Source: Pseudooceanicola aestuarii (lineage in GTDB: Bacteria > Pseudomonadota > Alphaproteobacteria > Rhodobacterales > Rhodobacteraceae). From it: 64,000 nucleotides of DNA. Every line of letters starts with the position of its first letter. Position 1 is the first letter of the stretch. A program made the translations under genes and the position numbers. Positions 36,101 through 43,949 of this stretch are shown here, in pieces. Location of the stretch: assembly GCF_010614805.1 (NCBI RefSeq), contig NZ_JAAFZC010000002.1, positions 310,001 to 374,000 on the forward strand, read 5' to 3'. Under the pieces are notes generated by a model. It made no database searches and was not told the origin of the DNA. It saw only the letters and a list, made by a program, of their open reading frames with translations.

Positions 36101-38217
36101 CGCTGATCCGTCCAGACGCGATGGGCGATGATCCGCGATAGCAGCACCTCAGCCTCAGTCGCTTTGCGTCCACGCACATCATCCCGCAGCCATTCTTCGT
36201 GACTGTCTTCGTTCGACCAAGCATAACCCAGAGCCCTCCGGACAGCGTCTCCGAAATCGCGACCGGCCAACCCGCCGCTGCCAGCGTCGCGAACGGCCGC
36301 AAATACGGCTGCGCGCAGCTTCGTGACGAAGACGTGGTCGTTGAAATGACCTGCCTGCAAGGCCGCGTCTTGGCGGTTGTCGGTAAAGGTCAGAAGCTTG
36401 CCGCGGCCGGCTTCCGCAGCTTCCATTTCCTCGAGTGCTACTGAGTTAAGTATCGTTGTCGCCGAGGAGCGACCTTCGGCGGAGAGGCCCGACAGCCTGT
36501 TGCGATCCCGACCTTGCCCCGGCGGCGTGTCTCCGCAGCGCAGACACAGCGTGAATTTTCCCTTCATGAACCACATATCGATGCCGGAGCCTTCGACACC
36601 TTGGGAATCTACTGAAACCTGGAATGGAACGCGTTCGCGATAGGTTTTCTTGATACGGGTCGATCCGTTTGCCGTTTCCTCGAGCCAGGACGACGGAAGA
36701 TCCTGATCTCCCTCAAAGGGCAGCCCTTCCGCGCGACATAGAAAGCCTGTCTCGTCATCATCGTCGAGCGGTTCCTCGTCGATCGAGCGAGGGACGTATC
36801 GACGTCCGGCACCATCCAGAAACGCGCGGACAGGGTGATAGTCCTGCCCGCACTTCCGGCAGAAACGAACCTCGAACAGCCGCGCTTCTGCCTTCGGGTC
36901 GGTTTTCTGCTTGTCGAACCGGATCGTCCGTCCATGCTCCGGACCCAAGGTCGCATACAGACTGTCCGGACCGGACAGATACTGGTGAAGCTTGTAGGCC
37001 AGGAAGCCGCGATCCGATGAGCCTTGCCGCAGGGTCTCGGGCATCGAGGCAACGGAAAGCGCGCGCTCAAGCGCGGCGACGCACTCGAGCACCGGCTCGC
37101 CTGACTCTTCCGCGAGTTGGGATGCCGCCTCACTGAGGGTGCGGGGCTTGCGGCGTTGCGGTATCGGATCGTCCGTCAAGCCAATGCGAGTTTCGGCCCA
37201 GACGATGATCGGTTCGGTCTTCAGGCGGTCATCCGACAAATTCGCAAGCGGCGTGCATATGGACTTCTTCAAGTCAGCTCGATCCACATGTCCTTCGGTG
37301 GCCCGGACCAGGGTCTCGCCAATCACGGCCTCAGGTTCAATTCGGTCACCGAAGATCATCGTCGCTGTATTCGCCACAACTGTTGCCGGGTCTTCCGCGA
37401 CTGCATCCGAAGAGGCCATGGTGGCGGACGTTCCGATGCACCGAAGGTGGTCCGGCGACAGTCGATCTCGCAGACGACGAACCAGCATCGCTACGTCGGC
37501 ACCCTGGCGCCCGCGATAGGTGTGTAGCTCGTCGAGAACGAGCCAATCGAGGCCGCGAGCGTTCGCCAGGACCTGGCGCCCTTTTCGATCGGCGCGGGTG
37601 AGCAGCAGTTCCAGCATCATGAAGTTGGTAAGCAGAATATCGGGGGGATTTGCGGCGATCCTCTCCCGGTCAGCTTCAGATTCTTGACCGGTGTATCTCT
37701 CGACGACAGGAGGATCGCCCAGACCGGAGTCACGCAGAAAACCGTTGATTTCCTCGAGCTGAGAATTCGCGAGTGCGTTCATCGGATAAATGATGATTGC
37801 GCGGGTGCGACGCTTCTCTCCCGCCGCACGCGCCCGAATGGCAGCGTCGATCAATGGAATAAAGAAACAGAGCGACTTGCCTGAACCCGTTCCGGTGGTG
37901 ACGACGAAGCCCTTTCCGGACTGCGCCATGCCAAGCGCCAGGTCCTGGTGGACGTAGAGATCGATGGGGCTGCCATCTTTGCGGCGAAAGACCTTGGCTG
38001 TATCCGGAAGGACTGTACCGTCAGCAGCTCTCTCATCCACTGACGCACCAGGTCTAAACCGGGGATTCAGACTTATGAGCGGCTCGCGGACGTATCGGCG
38101 CTCATTGTAGGCCTTATCGATTGCTGCCTGGAGATCTTCCGATCGAATATTTGCAAAGGAGCGGGAGAAATTCTCATATCGCTCGATCGATTTCTGGTTA
38201 AGTGAAAATACGTCCAT
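33139..38217 (-). CDS. Large DEAD/DEAH helicase fused to DUF1998 (DrmA-DrmB-like fusion)
   Basis: A 1692-residue protein. N-terminal helicase: Walker A TTGTGSGKS at 107-115, Walker B variant DELH at 229-232, motif III GTSATMASS; second RecA lobe with QRAGRAGRAGQ near 1016. Cys pairs follow: CRKCG near 452, CLRCG, CPNC and CDAC near 1304, and the DUF1998 signature CVEGCYRC near 1557. DISARM carries these as two proteins, DrmA (helicase) and DrmB (DUF1998); the DruE protein of Druantia is also a helicase with DUF1998 of similar length. First gene of the four-gene operon; its promoter should be in 38218-38340. Confidence 0.87.
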   Translation of the reverse strand: MDVFSLNQKSIERYENFSRSFANIRSEDLQAAIDKAYNERRYVREPLISLNPRFRPGASVDERAADGTVLPDTAKVFRRKDGSPIDLYVHQDLALGMAQSGKGFVVTTGTGSGKSLCFFIPLIDAAIRARAAGEKRRTRAIIIYPMNALANSQLEEINGFLRDSGLGDPPVVERYTGQESEADRERIAANPPDILLTNFMMLELLLTRADRKGRQVLANARGLDWLVLDELHTYRGRQGADVAMLVRRLRDRLSPDHLRCIGTSATMASSDAVAEDPATVVANTATMIFGDRIEPEAVIGETLVRATEGHVDRADLKKSICTPLANLSDDRLKTEPIIVWAETRIGLTDDPIPQRRKPRTLSEAASQLAEESGEPVLECVAALERALSVASMPETLRQGSSDRGFLAYKLHQYLSGPDSLYATLGPEHGRTIRFDKQKTDPKAEARLFEVRFCRKCGQDYHPVRAFLDGAGRRYVPRSIDEEPLDDDDETGFLCRAEGLPFEGDQDLPSSWLEETANGSTRIKKTYRERVPFQVSVDSQGVEGSGIDMWFMKGKFTLCLRCGDTPPGQGRDRNRLSGLSAEGRSSATTILNSVALEEMEAAEAGRGKLLTFTDNRQDAALQAGHFNDHVFVTKLRAAVFAAVRDAGSGGLAGRDFGDAVRRALGYAWSNEDSHEEWLRDDVRGRKATEAEVLLSRIIAHRVWTDQRRGWRFTNPNLEDLELVRVEYAMLSELAEDDAIFAGAPEVLRDTTSDIRLKALRILLEHMRTGLAIDVEALDRQRFEEIAEESRRYLQAPWAIHEKERPREAAWLMLEGTSRANISLRDEGIVLRGSAQSALGKALVDERLWGRRLRRGEVTEVIEALLQATAHDDYAYVRAQRTPFGPMGWKLDPGALKLCAAREPVAEEGEKAPPNPYFRELYTRVADNMLARRAPLRGLEAREHTAQVDKDLRQHRERRFRFEEDDRKQMQEMPHDNETSRRLPLLICSPTMELGVDISTLEHVHLRNVPPTPANYTQRAGRAGRAGQAALITTYCAAQSPHDQYYFADPGQMVAGTVQPPLLDLGNEELVVSHCHAIWLAESGVELAPAIAEVLDLTQGDGKYPLRDEVAAALSVPELAPRAAERMVAVLSQIAGRPFGHDLAESTARDAFERFDRAFDSWRRRLSAAEDQRDRGYRLSKSTQASAEERRQGDRSYNSARRQIELLKSGKDSNSSDFFTYRYLATEGFLPGYNFPRLPLTAFVPGAERRGRGDFLSRARFLAISEFGPGSMIYHEGQSFRVTRAMLPPQVRAGDGVGLNTDVLLLCPNCGSIQGSDAPERCDACGAGLADPIRLDGAFRVENVEAAPAERISANDEERQRQGFDIQTAFAFQGEPQRVRLRDGEGKDLAAISYGPRTRIARINKGLRRRRDKDLYGFKIGTHSGRWRGSAGGDDTDPDLRPSAEPEQTVLPMVEDRKNAMLLVPSRHLEVEDVATLQSALARGLERVFRLEEGEIAVDPVPDRDARNGLLFYEASEGGAGVLSRISRQEDLQAVVRASLEIMHLEETDGEWRDRDDAPCVEGCYRCILTYFNQPDHELIDRRRSEVRRLLADLLSAKVEVVAPIEKTSPVRTPASEGPWANAARRWGIVPPDVDPIARGGKVAQASWSKFYTAVTEDAGLSAELSNEGYIILGAAAPPDEMPEELAHIDKVTS

Positions 38218-38339
38218 CAGCCTTTTCTCTTGCCCCGCCCCATCGGTCGCATCTTAGCCAAGTTGTTGCAGAAAAATGTAGGCTTTTCGAGGGCTTTGAT
38301 GCGCATGAGCGGTGGGGTCCGCGCTCGTCCTTGTCCCCG

Positions 38340-38675
38340 GCACTACGCAGTCCGTTTCATGCGCGACAAGGTTGCGGGATGACCCCGGCGCTGAAGCGCG
38401 ACCTCCGGCACCGCAGCGCAATTGAGCCCGCTATCGGACGCGTGAAAACCGACGGCCGGCTCGCCCGCAGCCTGCTGAAGGGATCGCTTGGCAATGCCCT
38501 CCGCACGGCGCTCTGCAGCTTCGGCCACAACATCCACCTGATCTTCGTCCATCTATGGGCTCTCATGGTCGAAATCCTGTGGCTGCTCTTCCGTACCATC
38601 GCCGCTACCGCAGTTGCGAAAGGAATCTCACCTTTTTCGGACCGCGCCCGCAGCGTGATGCTCGACACCGACTGA
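38340..38675 (+). pseudogene. IS5-family transposase C-terminal fragment
   Basis: The segment TPALKRDLRHRSAIEP followed by IGRVKTDGRLARSLLKG and GHNIHL is the catalytic-E end of an IS5-family transposase. No start, no catalytic aspartates and no partner half are present. It lies between the DISARM-like operon start and CBASS, and may mark the border of two independently acquired cargo blocks. Confidence 0.7.
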
Positions 38676-38810
38676 AAGAAGGCGAGCGCCCTCAGCGCTT
38701 GGGAGCCGCGACGCAAGAAAAAGATCATGTCGGAGAGCGGACACCCCTTGCGAGTAGCATTGCCAATACACACATCATGTTGTGCCGTTTAGCAGCAAAT
38801 CGGAGTTTGG

Positions 38811-39776
38811 ATGAGTCGCCAGCACGTTGATCATCGAGAAATCGCGGCATTCGCGCAGGACCGGGTGAACCTTCCATCGGACAAGGCCAAGGAATACCGT
38901 GCTCAGGCGAAACGCCTGCGCGACAAGCTTGAAGGCTACCTTCGGGATCATCCAGATTTCTCGCTGAAGAAGATGCTGCTGTCCGGTAGCCTGGCGAAGG
39001 GCACCGCGCTTCGCACCCTGAACGATATCGACGTGGCTTGCTACGTGAGTGGCGCGGACGCACCGGAAGATACCCAGGCTCTTCTCGACTACCTTGCAGA
39101 GAAACTTCGGAAGGCGTTCCCGAATTTCAGTCCTGATCAGGTGCAACCGCAGACCTACTGCGTGACCGTTTCTTTTCGGGGCACCGGCCTGGATGTCGAC
39201 GTGGTGCCGATCCTCTACGATGGCGATCCGAACTGGTATGGGAACCTTGTCAGCCAGGAGGACGGAAGTTTTCTGCGCACCAGTATCCCGCGTCACCTCG
39301 AGTTCGCGTCCGTCCGGAAGAAGCGCCATGACAAGGACTACGCTCAAGTGGTTCGTCTGGCCAAATTCTGGGCACGGCGGATGAAGAGCGAGCAGGACGG
39401 CTTCCGCTTCAAGTCGTTCATGATCGAGATGATCATGTCGAAGCTCTCCGATGATGGCGTGGACTTCTCGGATTATCCGGACGCCCTTCAGGCATTCTTC
39501 ACCTACATCGCGAACAGCGACATGAGGGAACGCATCGTCTTTTCGGACTACTACGCTCCCTCCAGCGTCCCGAGCACCTCCGACCCCATCCAGATCATCG
39601 ATCCGGTGAATCAGGAAAATAACGTCGCCCGCCTCTACGACAGCGGACAAGCTGATGCCATCGTCGAGGCAGCTCTCGATGCCGGCGACGCGATCGACTC
39701 AGCTCTACGGGCGCCCACGAAACAGGAGACCGTTGCCTACTGGCAGAAGGTCTTCGGTCCCCAGTTCCAGGTGTGA
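38811..39776 (+). CDS. cdnC: CBASS cyclic-trinucleotide synthase CdnC
   Basis: A 321-residue CD-NTase, closely matching E. coli CdnC from memory (HVDHREIAAFAQDRVNLP, LEGYLRDHPDFSLKKM). The nucleotidyltransferase motif GSLAKGTALRTLNDID places GS at 59-60 and metal-binding Asp at 72 and 74; the third Asp is in GLDVDVVP (128-130). After activation by the HORMA protein it should make cyclic triadenylate, which triggers NucC. The C-terminus GPQFQV is the full family end. Start ATG 38811, nine bases before the next gene's start after its stop; four-gene operon order equals the studied type III systems. Confidence 0.95.
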   Translation: MSRQHVDHREIAAFAQDRVNLPSDKAKEYRAQAKRLRDKLEGYLRDHPDFSLKKMLLSGSLAKGTALRTLNDIDVACYVSGADAPEDTQALLDYLAEKLRKAFPNFSPDQVQPQTYCVTVSFRGTGLDVDVVPILYDGDPNWYGNLVSQEDGSFLRTSIPRHLEFASVRKKRHDKDYAQVVRLAKFWARRMKSEQDGFRFKSFMIEMIMSKLSDDGVDFSDYPDALQAFFTYIANSDMRERIVFSDYYAPSSVPSTSDPIQIIDPVNQENNVARLYDSGQADAIVEAALDAGDAIDSALRAPTKQETVAYWQKVFGPQFQV

Positions 39777-39785
39777 GGCCCCGAC

Positions 39786-40307
39786 ATGTCTTCTTTCAGC
39801 ACGACGATTTCCTCGAGCACCACTTTCACTCTCACACACGCCAAACACATGGCAGCCAAGGTGGCGACCGATCTGCTGCGGATGCAGCGGTTCTACGGCC
39901 TTCCCTTATCTTCGGACATCGACGAGCACGAGGTTGAGGTCACGGCGCTACTGAAGGCGGGTTACCTCGGAACCGTCACCTACGGCTTCAAGCGCGGCGA
40001 CAACTGGATCGAGCCCACTATCCGCTATACCGCCCGCGATCTCATGGGAGCTTCTGCGGCCGATGATGATCCTGGCAAAATCCGTCCTGGCAAGGATGTC
40101 TCTGGCGCCAGCTTCCATAGCTTCCTGACTTACAGCACCGCGTGGGACCAGCTGACCGAGGATGAGAAGAAACGGTTCAAGGCAACCCTGCCTTTTTCGC
40201 GGACAGCTGGCAATGAGCCCGGCGTCTCGGGGTATTTCAGCTCTGACAAAACCTACTCCGCGGGCGGACATGCTCTCGATCGAACCACTGTGAGGAGTTT
40301 CGGATGA
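39786..40307 (+). CDS. cap7: CBASS HORMA-domain protein (Cap7)
   Basis: A 173-residue bacterial HORMA (HORMA_1) protein: THAKHMAAKVATDLLRMQRF, KAGYLGTVTYGF, WIEPTIRYTARDLMG, GKIRPGKDVSGASF and a Ser/Thr-rich end. In type III CBASS it binds peptides from phage proteins, closes, and activates CdnC. Its stop overlaps the ATPase start (ATGA). Confidence 0.93.
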   Translation: MSSFSTTISSSTTFTLTHAKHMAAKVATDLLRMQRFYGLPLSSDIDEHEVEVTALLKAGYLGTVTYGFKRGDNWIEPTIRYTARDLMGASAADDDPGKIRPGKDVSGASFHSFLTYSTAWDQLTEDEKKRFKATLPFSRTAGNEPGVSGYFSSDKTYSAGGHALDRTTVRSFG

Positions 40308-41242
40308 CCATGATGGCACCTCCGGCGGAGCTCTTCGACCGGGTAATTTCCTACCCCGACCCCGATCAGCAGGGGCGCCTTGCGCGTCTGGTCGGACTGG
40401 ATGCACATAAGTCGAGGCTCACAAAGATTCTGGGCCTGCTGGTAAACCCCGCCGGCTTAGCGAAATGGGCTCAGAAGCATCACCCGGGTGCTGATGCCTT
40501 GCTCGACACGGTCCTCCGACGCCCGCCGCTCGTAGTTCTCGCGGGAGACGTCGGCTCCGGTAAGACCGAACTCGCAGAAACCATCGGTGATGCTGTTGCG
40601 CGGCAGGAAGACATCGATATCAACCTCTTCCCATTGAGCCTCTCCAGCCGCGGCCAGGGACGTGTCGGCGAGATGACTCAGCTGATCTCCTCCGCTTTTG
40701 ACCACACAATGGCCGAAGCCCAGAAGCTGAAAGCGAGCTCCGGGCGCAACCGTGGAGCAGTCATCCTGCTCGTAGACGAAGCCGATGCTCTCGCGCAGTC
40801 GAGGGAAGCGGCGCAAATGCACCACGAAGATCGCGCCGGGGTAAATGCTTTCATCCGCGGCATTGATCGTCTGGCCAGTGCACGAGTGCCGGCGGCCGTG
40901 ATCATGTGCACGAACCGCCTCAACGCCCTCGACCCAGCCGTGAAGAGGCGGGCTGCGGAGATCATGGCCTTCGCTCGCCCTGATGCTGAGCAGAGGCGGT
41001 TCGTCCTCGGCCTCCGACTTCAACCTCTGGGGCTGTCACAGACAGATCTGAATGCTCTTGTAGAAGCGACAGGTCACCAGGACGGTCGCGACTACGGCTT
41101 CACGTTCTCAGACATCACGCAACGATTGCTTCCTGCCATCGTCCTTGATGCCTATCCCAGCCAGCCCGTTCGTGGAGCGAGGGCCGTCGAAATTGCGCGA
41201 GGCATTCAGCCCACGCCCCCCTTTCAGGAAGAAGCGTCATGA
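40304..41242 (+). CDS. cap6: CBASS TRIP13-like AAA+ ATPase (Cap6)
   Basis: A 312-residue AAA+ ATPase. Walker A GDVGSGKT at 81-88, Walker B ILLVDEAD at 153-160, sensor-type MCTNRL, and a C-terminal lid. In type III CBASS the TRIP13 homologue pulls the HORMA protein out of its active state and limits signalling. Overlaps both neighbours by four bases. Confidence 0.93.
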   Translation: MTMMAPPAELFDRVISYPDPDQQGRLARLVGLDAHKSRLTKILGLLVNPAGLAKWAQKHHPGADALLDTVLRRPPLVVLAGDVGSGKTELAETIGDAVARQEDIDINLFPLSLSSRGQGRVGEMTQLISSAFDHTMAEAQKLKASSGRNRGAVILLVDEADALAQSREAAQMHHEDRAGVNAFIRGIDRLASARVPAAVIMCTNRLNALDPAVKRRAAEIMAFARPDAEQRRFVLGLRLQPLGLSQTDLNALVEATGHQDGRDYGFTFSDITQRLLPAIVLDAYPSQPVRGARAVEIARGIQPTPPFQEEAS

Positions 41243-41991
41243 CCAAGAGCGAGAAAGTCTCGTCCGACACTGCATGGTTGCGCAGTGCCTTCATGGGAGT
41301 TCAAGAGAAGCTGGTCCTCGATCTGAAACTGGCATCCTCATCCATCGGTCATGCCCCAACGACTGGAAGTGTAAACGAAGATCACTGGATCTCTGTCTTC
41401 CGGGCCTATTTGCCGAAGCGATACGAAGTGGCCAGCGGGTTTGTCATCGATAGCCAAGGCGCGCGTAGCGACCAAATTGACATGGTCATCTATGACAAGC
41501 ATTTCACTCCTACCTTGCTCGACCAGCAAAGCCACCACTATATTCCCGCTGAAGCCGTCTACGCGGTGTTCGAGGCTAAACCTCATTTCGACAAAGATTA
41601 CCTGAAATATGCCGGCCAGAAGGCCGCCTCGGTTCGGAAGCTTCACCGGACATCTGTATCGATCGCGCATGCTGGCGGGAAATTTGCACCTAAGGAGCCA
41701 TTTCCGATCTTGGCCGGGATCGTCGCAGCCCGCTCCAGCTGGACTGATGGCCTCGGGAAGAGTTTCTCAGGCAATTTGCCGACTTCTGGCGACGAAGCTC
41801 TGAACTGCGGCTGCGCACTTGAGCATGGAGCTTTCGACGACTTCGACGGCGGCGTGAACGTCACCCCTCGAGACGGAGCTCTGGTCTACTTCCTGTTCCG
41901 GCTTCTCTCAAAGCTTCAGTCCATGGGAACCGTCCCTGCGATCGACTGGGCCGCATATGCGCAGATTCTGAACTCGACGCCTCGCGCCTAA
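41239..41991 (+). CDS. nucC: CBASS effector nuclease NucC
   Basis: A 250-residue NucC. YLPKRYEVASGFVIDSQGAR leads to the restriction-type active site: Asp81 in SDQID, Glu112 and Lys114 in VFEAK; the D-31-E-2-K spacing equals that of the E. coli enzyme. cAAA binding turns trimers into hexamers that degrade all double-stranded DNA and kill the cell (established for E. coli). It is the last gene of the operon and ends 155 bp before attR. Confidence 0.95.
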   Translation: MTKSEKVSSDTAWLRSAFMGVQEKLVLDLKLASSSIGHAPTTGSVNEDHWISVFRAYLPKRYEVASGFVIDSQGARSDQIDMVIYDKHFTPTLLDQQSHHYIPAEAVYAVFEAKPHFDKDYLKYAGQKAASVRKLHRTSVSIAHAGGKFAPKEPFPILAGIVAARSSWTDGLGKSFSGNLPTSGDEALNCGCALEHGAFDDFDGGVNVTPRDGALVYFLFRLLSKLQSMGTVPAIDWAAYAQILNSTPRA

Positions 41992-42146
41992 GCGCCGCCG
42001 AACATGCAACGGCTGAATTCTGGTGCTTGATTTGGTGCCCGTAGTACGCCACGACTCCGGGCACATCTTGGAGTCCGTCCGGAGCCGGTGCACCGCCGCG
42101 TCGGAAATTCCTTTGGAATCAAAGGGACTTGGTTGCGCGGAGGGGC

Positions 42147-42168
42147 CCCTACCGCCGGAGCCAAAATC
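42147..42168. repeat. Right attachment site (att core)
   Basis: Exact direct copy of 13793-13814, the end of tRNA-Asn (CCCTACCGCCGGAGCC then AAAATC). The preceding bases differ from the tRNA, as expected of the fragment displaced by integration. NucC ends upstream; 41992-42146 shows no gene. Confidence 0.85.
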
Positions 42169-42227
42169 TCAGCTACCCTCTGAAATCATTGCGATTTCCC
42201 GCTTCGGAATCGAAGCTCGACGACGAG

Positions 42228-42268
42228 GTGCACAAATCAGTGCACAGGGCGGTGCACAACGTGTGCAC
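42228..42268. promoter_or_regulatory. GTGCAC iterons before the truncated integrase
   Basis: GTGCAC at 42228, 42240, 42252 and 42263, spacing 12, 12 and 11. The last copy touches the ribosome site GGAGG at 42270-42274. Same arrangement as at 13890-13937, including the GTGCACAAAT form in both arrays. Confidence 0.7.
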
Positions 42269-42282
42269 AGGAGGGCATTGTC

Positions 42283-43020
42283 ATGCCCCGGAATCGGAGC
42301 TTGCCGCCCCACCTCGAGATCCGTCGCGCCGGCTACTTCTGGCGCAGACGCCTACCCCGGTCCCTACGGGACCGGGGCGCGCCCTGGCCCGACCTGCCGG
42401 AAGAAGAAAACACGACGAGGCCCAAGAAAGCTTTTTTGTGCCTCTCGCTTCGCAACCAAATCCTCCGCGACGCGAAGATCCTGGCCCGCCGCCTGACCGA
42501 AATGAGCGACCTGGTCTTCGCCGCAGACGCGGAGACGATGATGGCGATTGCGCCCGAAATTCAGGGCCGGATGCTGGAGAGCCTCGCTCGGTTCGAGATC
42601 GAGGCCTTCGAGCGTATGCGCGCCGTGGCCGCTCCCCGCAGTCCGGAGGCCGCCGCCCAGGATCTTCGGCGTGAAGAGGCGCTGCAGACGACCTTGCGGC
42701 AGGCGATTTACCTCGGCGACCGGCAGGTCGCGCAGCGCCCGCTACACCATGTCGCCGCGCACCTCGGGATCGCGCTCGACGAGGCTGATGAAGACTGGAC
42801 CGCCCTCGCCTACGAGGCGACGAAGGTCCTGCTCGACATAAGCCAGGAGCGCTCCCGCCGTCATCAGGGAATCTACGAACAGCCTTCACTGTTCTTGCGC
42901 CGTGCGGTCGGCGAGGTGCTGATGGACATGCAGCTGATCGACCAGAACCCGTTCAGCATCCGGCCCGACGGCGCAGACCTGGAAGCTACCCTTCGCAAGG
43001 TCGATCGCCAACATGCTGAA
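42283..43020 (+). pseudogene. Truncated paralogue of the island integrase
   Basis: The start MPRNRSLPPHLEIRR, then AGYFWRRRLPRSLRD and PKKAFLCLSLRNQILRD, aligns with the N-terminus of the integrase at 13986 over about 230 residues, to IDQNPFSIRP. After roughly residue 245 the sequence leaves the family and runs into transposon DNA; the catalytic Arg, His and Tyr are all missing. It has an intact start and ribosome site (GGAGG), so the fragment may still be made, but it cannot recombine DNA. It is outside attR, so it belongs to a different element at the same tRNA. Confidence 0.8.
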
Positions 43021-43106
43021 ACGCGTCGTCATCGGTGTGCCCTCTGTTCGGTTCCAATGGAACCATCATGGCATATGAGATGCCGTTGGTGGGGGCATCC
43101 ACCGCA

Positions 43107-43220
43107 TCAGTTCAGCACCCGCCGGTCATCGACGCGCGCCACGCCGCGCGGCTTGTTCGGCAGAAGCGGCTCGATGATCGACCACTCGAAATCGGTCAGT
43201 TCATAGCGACGTTGGGCCAT
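43107..43220 (-). pseudogene. IS5-family transposase N-terminal fragment
   Basis: 37 codons starting MAQRRYELTDFEWSIIEPL and ending at RRVLN, where IS5-type transposases continue with GI; here a stop follows. The gene start is at 43220 with GGAG upstream, and the flank 43221-43262 is probably the IS end. It separates the integrase fragment and the VKOR relic and probably caused both truncations. Confidence 0.7.
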
Positions 43221-43294
43221 GATGCTCTCCTCTTTTTTGAAGAGTGAATCAGTAAAACTCAAACACCGCTGGTCATTTATGAGTCGGTGGCCTA

Positions 43295-43949
43295 GTGCCG
43301 ATCTTCGGCATCATGATCGTGCCGCTTGGGGTGATCTCGATCACCTTCATCATCATCCAGCCGGTCTTGCCGGGGACCTGGTGCACGCTTTGGCTGGTCG
43401 CTGCCGCCGCCATGCTTTTGCAGATCCCCCTTGGCGGTGGACGAGTTGATCGCCACCTGCCTGTTCCTGCGCCGCCGCAAGCGTGCGGGTGCCCCGATCC
43501 TGCGGGTATTCCTGACCGGCGGCATCGATGACGGTCCGGATGACGGCCGCGACGAGCGCTTTGAACGCCCTGCCCGCGCAGTGCCGCGTGACATGTTCGG
43601 CAGAGGCGTCAGCCCAAGCTGGGGCCTGACCGTCAGTGTCGCCGTCGGGAACTGGCTGATGTTCACACGGCTTTCACTGGGCACCGGCGACATCCTTGCC
43701 GATACGGTCCACCTGATCGGCGCGCTGGCCGCCACCCTCGCTGTCATGACCATGGCCGAGAGCCTTCGCACCGCAAAGTTCCTGAACCTCTGCCCGGACG
43801 TCGCGTTGGCGATCTGCGCGCTGGTGAACGACGCAACCTGGCTGCAAGCCGGTGCCGACATCGCCGCCGGGGTGCCATTGGTCATCGTCAGCCTGCCCCG
43901 TGAGCCGGCGCGCCACAGCTACGGCAACTGGTCGCGGGTAGTCGTCTGA
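43295..43949 (+). pseudogene. Frameshifted, N-truncated VKOR / SPW-repeat membrane protein
   Basis: The first piece (43295 to about 43430) has a VKOR-like helix pair, PLGVISITFIIIQPVLPG then TWCTLWLVAAAAM; the usual CxxC is CTLW here. One extra base near 43433 shifts to a second frame, AVDELIATCLFL, which then has membrane segments of the SPW type (WLMFTRLSLGTGDIL, HLIGALAATLAVMTMAES) and ends SLPREPARHSYGNW. The protein start is lost at the IS border. Confidence 0.65.

Larger units (their letters stand above)
13793..42168. mobile_element. Genomic island in tRNA-Asn carrying DISARM-like operon and type III CBASS
   Basis: About 28.4 kb between two exact 22-bp direct repeats of the tRNA-Asn 3' end, with a complete tyrosine integrase as the first gene inside the left repeat. 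Cargo, left to right: integrase, degenerate recombinase, DUF3987 protein, three small unknown proteins, recombinase/excisionase cassette, four-gene restriction-like operon, transposase fragment, CBASS. There are no conjugation or phage structural genes, so it would depend on another element for transfer or be a phage-satellite-like or ICE-derived island. Confidence 0.8.

Noticed and set aside
33139..38217. Interpretation as Druantia (DruE).
   Set aside because: A DUF1998 helicase of this size fits DruE, but the adjacent SNF2 helicase and Eco57I-type methylase in one coupled operon are not Druantia partners; a DISARM relation explains more. Kept as an alternative only.
41239..41991. NucC as an ancillary nuclease of the nearby CRISPR system.
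   Set aside because: The CRISPR locus is type I-E without Cas10 or cyclic-oligoadenylate production, and nucC overlaps the CBASS ATPase gene.
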